Positions 40,339-51,683 of a DNA stretch of 64,000 nucleotides are shown piece by piece (within the stretch, counting starts at the first letter, position 1; each line of letters begins with the position of its first letter). The DNA comes from Tridacna crocea (taxonomy: Eukaryota > Mollusca > Bivalvia > Cardiida > Cardiidae), in NCBI GenBank assembly GCA_943736015.1, contig OX031058.1, positions 77,001 to 141,000 of the forward strand, read 5' to 3'. Below the pieces are notes generated by a model. That model ran no database searches, had not been told where the DNA came from, and saw only the letters and a program-made list of their open reading frames with translations. The translations under genes were made by a program, and so were the position numbers.

Positions 40339-41548
40339 TTATCCACATATAACGTTGTTTATAAGCCGCTGAAACGTTGCAGGAGAATTTTTCATCCCAA
40401 ACGGCATAACTTTGTATTGGTACAGACCGTTTGGAGTAGCAAAGGCTGATACTTCTTTTGCTCTATCAGTCAGTGGAACTTGCCAGAATCCTTTTAGCAG
40501 GTCAAATTTGGTGACATATTTAGAATTTCCAACTTTGTCAATACAGTCATCAATTCTTGGTATTGGAAAAGAGTCTGTTTTTGTCACAGAGTTCACCTTA
40601 CGATAGTCAGTACACATTCTATAAGTTCCATTCGATTTGGGTACTAATATACATGGTGAACTGTAATTACTCTGGCTAGGTTCAATAAAGTCATTTTCCA
40701 GTAAGTATTTTACTTCATCTTGGAGGTATTTCTGTTTCAAAGGATTCATTCTATATGGATGTTGCTTTATTGGTTTAGAATCTTCCACAATGACATCATG
40801 ATAGATTTTATCAGTTCTTGTGGGGATATCAGGAAATAAATGTTCATATTCATGTATCAACTGTTTCAGCTCTTCCTGTTGTGATGGTTCCAAGTGCGAA
40901 AGTTTGTTGTTAAGGTTTCTCAAAATATCCGAATTCTCAAGTTTAGATGGACCAGGATCAGATTTATCATTAAAGTCAGAATTTACTTCAATTTCAAATA
41001 CACTTGATTCTTGTGGGACAGTGTTTACAACTGTAATTGGTTTTGAAATAGAGCTATCTCTGTCAAAGTATTCCTTTAACATATTTACATGACACATTTG
41101 TTTGTTTTTACGCCTTCCTGGAGTATTAATTATATAGTTTAAATCACTTGTTTTCTTGTCAATAGTGTAGGGTCCAAAATATCTTGCCTGTAGAGGTCTG
41201 CCAGGTATTGGCAAAAGAGCAAGGACTTTGTCACCTGGTTTAAATTTTCTATCAATAACATGGTTGTCATATCTTGCTTTCATTTTGCCCTGTGACGTTT
41301 TAAGATTAGACCTAGCAACCTCACATGCCCTAGACAGTCTATTTCTGAAGTCAGAAACATACTGCAGTAAATTCAAAGGTGTTTCATCATTTGAGAGAAA
41401 TTTCTCCTTCAAAAGTTTTAAAGGTCCACGAACAGAATGGCCAAAAACTAATTCAAAAGGACTGAAACCAAGAGATTCTTGTACAGATTCTCTGGCTGCA
41501 AATAGTAACAAATGGATGCCCTCATCCCAATCTTTTTCAGTGTCAAAA
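40339..41548 (-). CDS. Gmr1-like pol, integrase C-terminus and RT (after frameshift)
   Basis: The frame resumes near 41548 after a one-base insertion. The part from ATG 41511 is 390 residues. It holds the integrase C-terminal GPY/F-type module (ARYFGPYTIDKKTSDLNYI), a linker, then RT: HPYRMNPLKQKYL, YRMCTDYRKVN, KFDLLKGFWQVPL (first catalytic Asp), MPFGMKNSPATFQRL. It stops at TAA 40339-40341, where reading on gives D-G-C-D-A then YIDD, so one base change truncates RT just before its catalytic pair. The mosaic copy at 18219-20019 has the same integrase-linker-RT order. Confidence 0.95.
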
Positions 41549-44275
41549 GCAATATGACCTTATCATATTTTTTAATGTCTGGTGAAATCTTTCTAAAGCA
41601 CCTTGACTTTCAGGGTGATAGGCGGATGACCTATATTGCTTGATTCCTAATTCATGCATAACCTGTTGGAATATACCAGACATAAAATTTGACCCTTGAT
41701 CAGACTGAACTGATTTTGGAAGACCAACAAATGTGAAAAATTTTATAAGAGCTTTGACTATTGACTTTGTTTTGATGTTCCTTAAAGGAATAGCTTCAGG
41801 AAAACGTGTAGAAGTACACATAATTGTTAAGAGATACTCATTTCCTGACTTGGTTCGAGGTAAAGGACCAACACAATCTATAAGTATCCTACTGAAAGGT
41901 TCATCAAAAGCAGGAATAGGTTGTAATTGAGCTTTGGGAATGGTTTGGTTGGGTTTACCTACCATTTGACATGTATGGCAAGTTTTACAATATTTAGAGA
42001 CATCTGATTTGAGACCAGGCCAATAAAAATGATTAATAATTTTGTGATAGGTCTTGTTGATACCTAGATGACCTGACATAGGACTTTCATGGGCTATACT
42101 TAGTATTTCATGGCGATATGACTTTGGAACCACAATTTGGTGGTAAACAGCCCATTCATCATCAGCTGGGACATCAAATGGTCGCCATTTTCTCATAAGA
42201 ATCCCATTCTTTATATAGTAACACATTGGGACCTGTGAAATTTCATCTTCAGGTAAAGCCCTAAAAATTAATTTTGAAATCTCAGGATCAGCTTGCTGTT
42301 CCTGGATAAGCTGTGACTTTGACAGCGTGTCGTGACCTTGGTCAATAGACCGTGGCGGTGAATGACAAGACATTGACGAGTCTGTCTGAGTATCAGACAA
42401 ACTGGGATCAAGAGACTTTTTAATCTCATTATTGAAATATGGACAGATAAAAGTATCCGTCAAGTCAATGTCAGAGTTTGAGTTTTTCAAAATGGCCTTT
42501 TTAGCCATAGCTCGGGTAACTGCACAAGAAGGATACAAGTCAGGAATTTCCTGCTCGTTAGGGTCATCTGTTTGACCTATATTTGGTGTGTCAGTTACAA
42601 GTGGATTAACCACAACCTTATCTCCAGCTAAGTCATTGCCTAGCAGTAAATGGACACCTTTAAAGGGTAAGGAAGGTTTAATACCAATAACCACAAGCCC
42701 AGTAACCAAATCTGATGACAAATTAACGTAATGGAGAGGGATATTAACAGTTCCACACTCTACACCCTGAATAAGGACACTAGTACCGGAAGAAGTCTTC
42801 TCAGAAAAAGGCAGTATATCTGCTAAAATAAGAGATTGAGAAGCTCCTGTGTCTCTTAAAATTTTAATAGGGGTAGGTGGGCAATTATCACCTGAAAGTG
42901 ATACAAAACCATTCAACATAAATGGTTCAGAAATCTCCATCGCAGAATCAGACTTGGGTTTTGTGACTATGTCAATTGTATTAGATTTAATAGAAGACTG
43001 TGGCCTTGGTCTAAGAGTGGTGAGCCCTGTTGGTTTGGCTTCATCACTTTCTAACTTCCTTTTTAATTTCAAACATTCAGAAACAAGGTGACCAGGTTTC
43101 TTACAATAGTTACAAGTGGGTCGAGATAAGGGGTATTGACTTTTGGTTTCACTAGTAGAATTGGGTTTGGGTGTATTGGATTGACTGGGCATGCCAGATG
43201 AATTACCAGACGTAGATTTATTTTGGGGATGTGAGGAAGTAGGTTTGGGTTTAGCAATAAAAGAAACTTTATGTGTAAGGTAGTAATTATCAGCCAGACG
43301 AGCTGCTTCTTCTAAAGTTTCAACTTGTTTTTCGTCTAAGAATGTCTTAACATCAAATTGAATACAACGTTTGAATTCTTCAACTAACATAAGTTGTCTT
43401 AGTTTATCATAATTTTGGTCTATTTTCTTAGAACAGCACCATCTTTCAAATAACTGTTCTTTGTTTCTAGCAAATTCAACATGAGTCTGGTTAGAATCTT
43501 TTTTACAATTTCTAAATTTTTGTCTATATGCTTCTGGGACCAGCTCATAACCTTTGAGAATAAGTTCTTTAACAGTCTCATAATGATGACATTGTTCAAC
43601 ACCTAGTTGTGTATAAATTTCACGAGCTTTGCCTATCAAAACACTTTGCAGAAGCAAAGTCCAGTGCTCTTTTGGCCAATTTAAGTTTTCTGCAACTTTT
43701 TCAAAGTGTAGGAAGTATTTATCAACTTCTTTTTCTTGAAATGGAGGAACAAGCCTAATATGTTTTGTAACATCGAAATTGCATTCAATCTTTTGCTTGG
43801 GCTGATTTGCTCTTTCTTGCATTTCTATTTCCCTCATTCTTAATTGAAATTCTCTCTCCTTCTCTCTCTCTTCCCTTTCCCTTTCTTCTCTTTCCCTTTC
43901 TCTTTCTTCTCTCTCCCTTTCTCTTTCCCTTTCTCTTTCCTTCTCTCTCTCTACTCTTTCTTCTCTCTGTCTTTCCCTTTCTCTTTCCTTCTCTCTTTCC
44001 TGAATTTCTAATTGTCTGATCTGAAGTTTCAATTCAAGTTCTTTTGAACTTGAAACTGACTGAACGTCAATTATCAGGGAAAGAGCATTTTCATTAAAAA
44101 TTTCCTCATCAACAAAATATTGTACCAAAATGTTCTTAATTTCATGTTTACGCATTGAAGATTTTATTTCAGACAATTTATAGTGTTTAGCAAGATTAAG
44201 CAAATCGGTCTTTTTACCTAAATTCAATAACTCCACAGACGGTTCAGCCGTAAATTTATCTAATTCAAAAGACAT
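41543..44275 (-). CDS. Gmr1-like gag, protease and integrase (910 residues)
   Basis: Starts at ATG 44273-44275 (MSFELDKFTAEPS). About residues 85-165 are an Arg/Glu-rich repeat longer than in copy 1. The capsid-like part follows. A CCHC knuckle (CNYCKKPGHLVSEC) is at 388-401, and an aspartic protease active site (LRDTGASQS) has Asp at 475. Integrase has a zinc site (GHLGINKTYH...CKTCHTC), Asp800 (LIDCVGPL), Asp859 (VQSDQGSNF) and Glu895 (D-x35-E). The frame ends at residue 910 because one extra T near 41549 (GCTTTTGAC against GCTTTGAC in the mosaic copy) shifts it. Without that base and the later stop, gag through RNase H would be one frame of about 1584 residues with no frameshift signal between gag and pol. 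Confidence 0.95.
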   Translation of the reverse strand: MSFELDKFTAEPSVELLNLGKKTDLLNLAKHYKLSEIKSSMRKHEIKNILVQYFVDEEIFNENALSLIIDVQSVSSSKELELKLQIRQLEIQEREKERERERQREERVEREKEREREREREREEREREREEREREEREKEREFQLRMREIEMQERANQPKQKIECNFDVTKHIRLVPPFQEKEVDKYFLHFEKVAENLNWPKEHWTLLLQSVLIGKAREIYTQLGVEQCHHYETVKELILKGYELVPEAYRQKFRNCKKDSNQTHVEFARNKEQLFERWCCSKKIDQNYDKLRQLMLVEEFKRCIQFDVKTFLDEKQVETLEEAARLADNYYLTHKVSFIAKPKPTSSHPQNKSTSGNSSGMPSQSNTPKPNSTSETKSQYPLSRPTCNYCKKPGHLVSECLKLKRKLESDEAKPTGLTTLRPRPQSSIKSNTIDIVTKPKSDSAMEISEPFMLNGFVSLSGDNCPPTPIKILRDTGASQSLILADILPFSEKTSSGTSVLIQGVECGTVNIPLHYVNLSSDLVTGLVVIGIKPSLPFKGVHLLLGNDLAGDKVVVNPLVTDTPNIGQTDDPNEQEIPDLYPSCAVTRAMAKKAILKNSNSDIDLTDTFICPYFNNEIKKSLDPSLSDTQTDSSMSCHSPPRSIDQGHDTLSKSQLIQEQQADPEISKLIFRALPEDEISQVPMCYYIKNGILMRKWRPFDVPADDEWAVYHQIVVPKSYRHEILSIAHESPMSGHLGINKTYHKIINHFYWPGLKSDVSKYCKTCHTCQMVGKPNQTIPKAQLQPIPAFDEPFSRILIDCVGPLPRTKSGNEYLLTIMCTSTRFPEAIPLRNIKTKSIVKALIKFFTFVGLPKSVQSDQGSNFMSGIFQQVMHELGIKQYRSSAYHPESQGALERFHQTLKNMIRSYCF

Positions 44276-44495
44276 GTTTGTATGTTGCTGGATTCAAGTA
44301 CAAAACTGTATTATAATTACAGATTAGTAAAATGTAGGAATAAAAAATTCAATAAACCTAGACTGTCTGTAATAAATTTTGACTAACAGGATGTATTAGA
44401 TTTATTCAAATTGTGAAAAGCAAACGTCTATGTCTTATTTTTTCCAATCGATGGTTAAACCCAAAAGGAAAACGAATGCGTTAGTCTATTTTCCA

Positions 44496-44513
44496 ATCCC
44501 GGACGAGCCCCCA
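44496..44513 (-). other. Primer binding site, tRNA-Pro
   Basis: TGGGGGCTCGTCCGGGAT on the minus strand, identical to copy 1 and 5 nt from the LTR end. The leader 44276-44495 carries a second ATCGATTGG-type motif as in the other copies. Confidence 0.93.
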
Positions 44514-44518
44514 ATTTC

Positions 44519-45077
44519 TATTACGAGTCAGGCGTAACTAGAAAGTAGAAGCCAGCAACAAACGATAACAATTAACAGAATTTATTAACAAAAATATCAA
44601 ATAAACAGTGACAATATTACAATAGTACAAAACAATACCTTAGACGTTAAATTCAAAAGACAAATTATTCCAGTCTTAATTCCAATCTGATCCTGATCCA
44701 AACTGAATGTAATCCAAGCACATGAAATAATCCTCAATTTAGTCTAGTCTGATCCTAATCCAACTGAATGTAATCCAAGCACTAATTATGACACAAACAC
44801 AAGATAATCCCCACTGAAGTCTGGCAATCATGTATTAACTAGTGAACCCTGAGATGTAAAAAGCTTTTCCTTTTATAATAACAGGGAAAGTTCCAGAAAA
44901 TTCATGTTAAAATCAGTTGCATAACTTCTAGTAATAAGATTGTAAAAAGGCCCGGAAACTTCCAGCACAATATTCCACAAGAGAGAATCCAGTTCTAAAA
45001 ATAGTAACAGGGGAAAACCATTCAAAAATAGATACACACATGAACAAAGCTAGGAATAACTGGGTATGTACATAACA
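44519..45077 (-). repeat. 5' LTR
   Basis: 559 bp. TATAAAAGG (minus strand, about 44869-44877) and AATAAA (44581-44586) are plausible promoter and polyadenylation signals. The inner end reads CTCGTAATA instead of CTCGTAACA, a point change in the terminal CA. Confidence 0.92.
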
Positions 45078-45081
45078 TTGT

Positions 45082-45118
45082 TGATACCTCACAATGAGTA
45101 TCTATGGAGTAAAGGGTT
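45082..45118 (-). mobile_element. MITE A2, part on right side of retrotransposon
   Basis: CAATGAGTATCTATGGAGTA then AAGGGTTAA, the other half of the MITE at 38670-38756. Confidence 0.75.
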
Positions 45119-46827
45119 AATGCATCTGCAAAAAGTATCGACCCTGGTGAGCCTGTACAGTTCATGCAGGCTAACCTGGGCTGAAACTTCCTGCTACTTG
45201 TCAATTTTCTGTTTGTACAAGGATCGTTCTACTTCATTATTAAGCCAGTTGTCAAAACAAAACTGGTCATTAGGGATCTATGGTTGTATGATGCATCATG
45301 GGAATGCATTAAGCCCCCTTTCCAGAGCATGGTTCATATGAGTTTACATGTTGCTTTAATTCTATATCTGTGTATTTATTTATATTTGTTTATTGTTTAA
45401 TGTTTCTAGATTTATTGTCATGTATTGTGATATGTACATGTATGTATTTTCATGTGGTTGACCAAGTTTGCTGATCTTTAGGGTCCCTTTTCACCAATCA
45501 TAATTGTCTATCTTCTGTTGGGTTTGAGAGTAAATACAAACAAAAAGGTAACAGTTTGGCCAAGAAACAAAAGACTACAGTAGAATACCAGCTAAAGGTC
45601 AGAAGACTTTAGTGACTAGCCTCCATTCAGACCAGTATTTTTTTTCTACCTTAAATAGATACTTTCCTTTAAGACAATCTGGTTTCTTTATACATTTAAT
45701 GTATGCTTTCTTTATTCTCAAAATTCTTACTCAAAACTTTTGTTATGGTTTGGAAAACCCAGAACAATGTAACAAGTAACACTTGACCTCTGTGACTTTT
45801 TACGGCCAAATGATAGAAATATGAATTTTCTACTACAAAAGAAAATATTATTTATGTTCAAGTCTATTTTTGTCAGTACATCCTTAAATATTGGACAGAG
45901 TAGATCAAAGATCATGCCTTAAGTTCTTTGTTGGATGATCTTAGATCTGCACTGTTTACAAAAATGTTGGCTTAAAGTCTGATTTCTGTAAATAGAAAAT
46001 ATTGGTTTGACTATGTTGTTGCTGGTTACTCTGGGCAGGTCACTGGGTAGTCCCCTGTCTAGTACTGGTTAAACCTGGGAAAGACAGGAAACAGCTGGCT
46101 GGTCACTGTAATATTGTTTAACAATAAAGTACAAGACTAGTTTAAATACAAAATTAATCAAGAATGACAAAAATGAGAGGTGAAAAGCGGCCCTGATTTT
46201 AGAAGTTGGAGATAATGGAACATGTCATATGCACTTGGAAATGATTCTTATAAATATTACAAAACTGAAAACATAGTGACAAATAGCAAAATTGCTCTGT
46301 ATGAGAACACTGTACATAAGCAAAATTTTGAAACAACCAATTACTGTACAAGAATGATGTTTCATGCTCCTACAGTTGACAACCTTCAACATGAAGTAAG
46401 CAGTTGCTCATTTACACACAATGTTGTCTTCATTGTCACAGAAAGACATTTTCTTGTCATACAACTCTGTGTGTTACTTGCACTATTCTGTTATTCTAAA
46501 TTTAAGGTGTACAGTAATAGTACATGTATTGACAGAATAATCTTTAGGAAAAAGAGAAAATGTAAGTTACTAGCATTTGTTGTTTTATCTATGACATTTT
46601 ATAAAGCTTTCTAAAGTTTTTTAAAGTGCGGCATTGTTTGAAAAAGTATCAAAATCTATTGAATTAAGAGAAGTCAGATTTTTGCTTATTTGAAAGCAAG
46701 TAAGATAGTAACTGAGACATGTTCTATTGCTCCAACTTCTAGATGTATTGATATTCCACATTCAGTCCCAATTATGAACTTCTTAAAGGTTTTGGCTGCT
46801 AACCCTTTACTTGATGACAGTTTTTTT
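45119..46827. other. Family C repeat, then non-coding
   Basis: 45119-45340 matches the family C repeat (TAATGCATCTGC, GCATTAAGCCCCC). 45895-45960 has a diverged family B-type inverted pair (AGATCAAAGATCAT with GATGATCTTAGATCTGC). No gene; a 130-residue frame at 46222-46614 lacks any motif. Confidence 0.45.
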
Positions 46828-47022
46828 TTAACCCTTAGAGCAGTAAAATAACCGTCTGAACTTGCTTATTTTGTGAAAAAGGTCAAAATAATTCATTAAT
46901 TGTTTTGGCAAGAGTGTAATTTGAAGAACGGAACTTGATAGATCTAAGATCAGACTGCGTGTTTTGTGCAGTCTGATCTTGACATACACTACATAAGTTA
47001 TACTCAGAGCTCCAAGGGTTAA
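46828..47022. mobile_element. TTAA-type MITE, family B
   Basis: TTAACCCTTAGAGCAGTAAA to AGCTCCAAGGGTTAA. The core pairs AAGATCAGACTGC with GCAGTCTGATCTT. Confidence 0.8.
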
Positions 47023-47186
47023 AGCATTTGCAGATGACCAATTTGGCTGATATGACAGCATGTGTTTATAAACTGGTAGAAGATGTGGGAAAAGAAGAAA
47101 ATAATGAGAACCAGTATTTTCTCCATTTCTCTCATTGTTTTACCGTAGCTATCTTCCCCTGTATGGTGAACTACTGACTTGTTTGG
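47023..47186 (-). mobile_element. Family A MITE, decayed
   Basis: GCATTTGCAGATGACCAATT and a worn hairpin (GGGAAAAGAAGAAAAT, ATTTTCTCCATTTCTC). It shares TTAA junctions with both neighbours. Confidence 0.65.
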
Positions 47187-47415
47187 TTAACCCATTACCA
47201 CACAATCCCTACTTTTGACGACCCAGAGAAAGAAGCCTTTAGAAAACAATGAAGGAAAAGGAGAAAATGCTGGTAACCAGCATTTTCTCCTTTTCCCACA
47301 ATGTTTTCTGGCATATCAAAAACAAAAATTATCATTTGAGCTATGTTTATTGTGTCATCTGCAAATGCTTTTAAATTGGACTGGTCTTAAATTTCCTTGT
47401 GTGGTAAAGAGTTAA
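47187..47415 (+). mobile_element. TTAA-type MITE (family A)
   Basis: TTAACCCATTACCACACAAT to GTGTGGTAAAGAGTTAA, strong hairpin. Confidence 0.88.
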
Positions 47416-48133
47416 GGGTTAGATGAAATTGCAACTTCAGTAATAGGATATGGCCCATATAAAATTATTGTGTTTCATGTGTTTTTTGACAAGAAGAAAA
47501 CCAAAAGTTTACAGTGTAGACCAGAATCAGACTTCATGTTATGAACAATCTGATCTGATCTATACTGTCCAATAAAGCACATCTTAACATGCAAAGACTG
47601 AAATGTTTGCAAACTTACGGAAACCTTGTGTTTTGTGCAGATTAAGATTAGAATGCAAAAAATGTGTATTCTGATCACCATTTTCCAATATTTTGTGCTG
47701 TATTTAGGCCAAAGTGACCCTGACATTGCTATGATTTGGGCTCCTTCCTATGAACTTAACGTTGTTGGTTTCATTTATACAGCAGTCAAAATGTTAACAC
47801 ATGACCCTGTAACAATATGGCGGTGACTATAAAAACATTCTGATAAAATATAGATAGCTTACATGTGTAATGGTTTTCATACCAGGAATACATGTGAAAA
47901 TATAGTGGCAGAAGAAGAAACTGTTTATTATCAGCAATTTCTCCTTTTACCACATTGTATATCAAAATTGGTCTGCAGTAATTTGTGCCATTTGTTAGCA
48001 GATGTCAATGTGTTACAATGTTGTAAGAAGTTCAATAATTGGAAATATAGCCAAGTTAACTTCTTTCTGATCTTTATGTCCAAGTTGACAAGATTGTTAC
48101 AATGCACTGTATGAAAAAAATTGTGATTCATGC
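47416..48133. other. Non-coding, family B-type core remnant
   Basis: 47505-47590 has GTTTACAGTGTAGACCAG and TGATCTGATCTATACTGTC. No gene seen. Confidence 0.45.
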
Positions 48134-48348
48134 TTAACCATGTACCACACATTCTTAGTTTAATAAATCCTGACAGATAATGCTTCTGAAAACATCGTGG
48201 GAAAAGGAGAAAATGATAACCAACATTTTCTCCTTTTCCCACAATGTTTTGTATTTTTTCCAAGAGAAATCCCATCATGTAAACAACATATTGTCATCTG
48301 CAAATGCTTTCAATTTTAACAAGTCTACAGTTTTATCATGTGGTTGAG
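48134..48348 (+). mobile_element. TTAA-type MITE (family A)
   Basis: TTAACCATGTACCACACATT; hairpin with shortened loop (GAGAAAATGATAACCAACAT); the right end is degenerate. Confidence 0.75.
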
Positions 48349-48582
48349 CAATGAAGTCTTAGCAACTTATACTTTTTCCACAGTGTTTTATTGACTAAAT
48401 TACCATGTGAAAAGATTGTATTGCTCGTGTCTTTGCATGAGAGATATCTTCTTTATACACAGTATTTGGTGGTCTTGTCAACTTGGATGTAAAGTAAGAA
48501 AGAACTATGTTACCTTCTGTAGACTTATTCTTTCTTGCAGCGGACAACAGTTGAAAACATTGCAGTGAAAGGAGAGATTGTT

Positions 48583-48787
48583 CTGAACTCTTTACCAAAC
48601 AACGAAATTGAGACTTTTCCAAGTTGAATGCATTTGCAGACGACAAATTAAATGTGACTCTAAGACAGCTGTGTATCATAGAGTAGAAAACATTGTGAAA
48701 AACGGAGAAAATGCTTGTTGGCATTTCTTCTTTTTCCACAATGCTTTTAAAGTCTTTAAAACATTGGGCTGTCTGGTGAAGAGTTAG
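48583..48787 (-). mobile_element. Family A MITE
   Basis: TGAACTCTTTACCAAACAAC to CTGGTGAAGAGTTAG. Another half copy (GAGCATTTCTCCTTTTGC) follows to about 48870. Confidence 0.7.
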
Positions 48788-49046
48788 GAGCATTTCTCCT
48801 TTTGCTACAATGTTTTTTTATTTGTATTCATTCAAAGTTTTGATGAATTTGTTGTCTTCTGCAAGTTTGTCTTAGGAGGTTAACAAGTTAGCTTCGTTAT
48901 TTTTTAATGTGGATATCGATCAGCAAACTTTGTCAACTGGGAGGGGAGGGGAGAGTCGGGTAAACGGGAATTAAATAATAAAACGCTACAGGAGATTACT
49001 CTGAGTTCTTGATTTTATTCAAACAACATTTTTTAAATATAAAATA

Positions 49047-49275
49047 CAAAGAAACCAGAAGAGCCCCATGACCACTTGCCAGTGCAAAGGGAGGTAACTC
49101 AGTCCAGACAAGACTTGGTGAATTATTCCCCTTGAATGATTCTTTAACCAAGTTTGTGTATGAGCAGCTGATTCCCACTGGAATTGTAACGATGTGTTCT
49201 TACTGCACAATACAACATGTATTTCAAGTGAACTCTTGTAAAGTTTCAAGTCCTTTAGTGATAATGATGGAACAC
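49047..49275 (-). repeat. Repeat with inverted partner at 53890-54110
   Basis: GACCACTTGCCAGTGCAAAG, GGAGGTAACTCAGTCCAGAC and GTGTTCTTACTGCACAATAC match the reverse complement of 53890-54110. The apparent proteins differ by stops and shifts, so it is a repeat, not a gene. Confidence 0.75.
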
Positions 49276-49829
49276 CAATGTTTCTAGAGAGAATGTATGT
49301 CTATGGGTTTGAAAGTTATGAAACCCTCTAACCAAGAAACAACCACACACAGTGTTCTGAATTCAGATTCAAAATGCAATTATTTTCCCTAAAAACCATC
49401 ATTTACTTGTGCTACCATGCAAATACAAGTCTATTCGCAGTCAAGGATATCTTGAACAGTGCTTTACGACCTTTTATTTCAATGCCATGCGCACCGTAAG
49501 TTTTACAACAATTACTTTTGTTAACTTTTACCCCGATAAAATTTTTTGTTGGCCAAGTCTAAAGAGATTAGAAAAATAAAAGCTGCCAAAACATGAAAAC
49601 AAATGGAGAAAATAATTTTATAAATTTCTCCATTTGTCACAATGTTTCCCCAAACCATCACTTGCTGAAGTCAAGTCTCGTCTCTCACAATGTTTTTTAA
49701 AGTCGTCTTTCACAATGAAGACTAAAGGGATTTGTGTTTAGGTAAGGGTAAACATCAGTACAATAATGAAAGTAAAGAACAAAATACCCATGAGTTCACA
49801 CTGTCCTATATACATGTTTATATAACCTG
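49276..49829. other. Non-coding stretch
   Basis: Hairpin remnants of a MITE near 49605-49640. No gene seen. Confidence 0.45.
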
Positions 49830-51510
49830 TAGCAAACCTTATTCCTACATGTATTGTATTTAGAGAATTAAGTTTGAGATTTTTAACTTGAGAAAAATAT
49901 TGGCAGTAACTTTTGGAAATGCACTTGGATATGAGCCTTATTGGTTCATAAACCTGAAGTTTGACTGCTTAAGGCTACAAACGGCTTCAAACTATATGAG
50001 CAATTTTGCCTACAGGTATTTTATTTCGAATTTTGACATAATATTGCAATAATTGTTGAAATTGAACATAAGCATGATTCTTGCTATTTAATAAACCAGC
50101 AGTCTAAATATCGGCGCAATCTGTAAAAGATGTCACATTATAAAAAGTTATAAGCAAATAAACCTTTTGTCTACATGCATATTGTATTTGGTTAAGTGTT
50201 TATGTGATATTGCAATAATTGTTGAAACTACACTAAAATATAATTCCTGGTATTTCAAAAACCAGTAGTCTTTCTAACAGTCCAATCTATAAATTGCACA
50301 AAAATACAGGGCAAACAAACCTTTTGCCTACAAGTATTTTATCTATGAAATTTGGTTTTCTGTTTGATATTGCATTAATTGTTGAAACTGCATTTAAATC
50401 TTTACAATACAAAAAACAGGCAGACATGTCCACGTTGAAAGCTTTTGCGGACAAGGACAATTTATACTTGGCTCAAATTATGGAATTAGTATTTGAATAT
50501 GGTATGAAATATTGTGGGAAAAGGAGAAAATGCTAGGTTCTAGCATTTTCTCCTTTTCTAGCATTTTCTCCTTTTACCACAATGATTTCAAGAGGCTTCC
50601 ATCTCAGGGTTGTTAAAAGTCAGAATTGTGTGGTAAAGGGTCGAGCATAATTTCTAAGGTTTCATAAACCTGTAGACTAATCAAAAGTCCAACCTATAAA
50701 AGGCATTAAGTTATATATCTAATTAACCCTTTACCAAACAATCCCTGATTTTTACAACCCTGAGATAGAAGCCTTTTGAAAACATTGTGAGAAAATGCTG
50801 GTAACCAACATTTTCTCCTTTTCCCACAATGTTTTCTACCTTGCTGGAAACAAATTTCAAATTATGAGTAACATTTATTTTGTCCCAGTCTAAAATTTTG
50901 TTGTTTAGTAAAGGGTTTGGCAAAGGTTTAACATTTTACTTTAGTGCATTTTATCTACAGAGTTGGTATTGCAATACTTGTGGAAACTATCATTGAGTAT
51001 GATTCTTGAGGTTATATACCAGTAGTCTAAACAACAGTCAATTCTTTTCAAGGTACAAAATAAACTGGTAATTTAACCCTTTGCATACATGTATGTTAGT
51101 TAATGAATAAGTCCTATTTGATATTACATACTAGTAATGGTTTAAACTATATTTAAGTTTGTTTACTTGTGATTCATAAACCACTTATCAGAACAACAGA
51201 TCAATTTATAAAATATACAAGCAATTTAACCTTTTACCTACATGTATTTTATTTATAAAGGTAATTTTTTTCTTGATTTTGCAATAATTGCACTAAAGTA
51301 CAATTCCTGATGTATTGTATACCAATAGTCCAAACAACAGTCATATCTATAAAAGGCATGTGAACTGCCAATTTAATCTTTCACCTTGATGTACTTTACT
51401 CCCTGGGTTGTTATTTGATATAGCAGAAATTGTTGAAATGTACTTAATATGTATGTTTGCTAAACATCAGTCTAATCTTTAGAAGGAAGAAATGATATCC
51501 TTTTACCTCA
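49830..51510 (+). repeat. Degenerate tandem array, about 150-170 bp units
   Basis: CCTACATGTATT-type phrases recur near 49836, 50009, 50165, 50325, 51075, 51228 and 51378. TTGATATTGCAATAATTGTTG, ACCAGTAGTCTAAACAACAG and CAATCTATAAAAGGCA recur in the same order between them. Two family A MITEs (about 50425-50643 and 50723-50918) sit inside it. Confidence 0.75.
50723..50918 (+). mobile_element. TTAA-type MITE inside the tandem array
   Basis: TTAACCCTTTACCAAACAAT to GTTTAGTAAAGGGTTT; hairpin present. It is younger than the array it interrupts. Confidence 0.85.
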
Positions 51511-51683
51511 ACATTCTTTTTTTTTTTCTTTTTAAAGTCTACGTTCTATTTAATGAAAAAAAAAAAAAAATGTTGTGAGTACCTCTAAGTATATTTTTAT
51601 ATCTTTAAACTATTATTTATCCTTTTGCTGCAATGATTTGGTATAGGACTTAAGAAGGAATGCAATGCAGACACAATGTAAAT

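Larger units (their letters stand above)
38753..45081 (-). mobile_element. Gmr1-like LTR retrotransposon, nearly complete, TTGT duplication
   Basis: On the minus strand the order is 5' LTR 44519-45077, tRNA-Pro site, leader, one broken gag-pol frame (44275 to 39520), polypurine tract, 3' LTR 38757-39296. TTGT flanks it at 38753-38756 and 45078-45081. Enzymes are Ty3/Gypsy-like, but integrase precedes RT, as in Copia elements; this is the order described for Gmr1-like elements. No env-like frame is seen after RNase H. One inserted base and one stop codon break the frame, so this copy is defective but young in its coding part. Confidence 0.93.

Noticed and set aside
46222-46614. A 130-residue protein
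   Set aside because: No motif, a hydrophobic tail from AT-rich sequence, no splice or promoter context. A chance frame is more likely.
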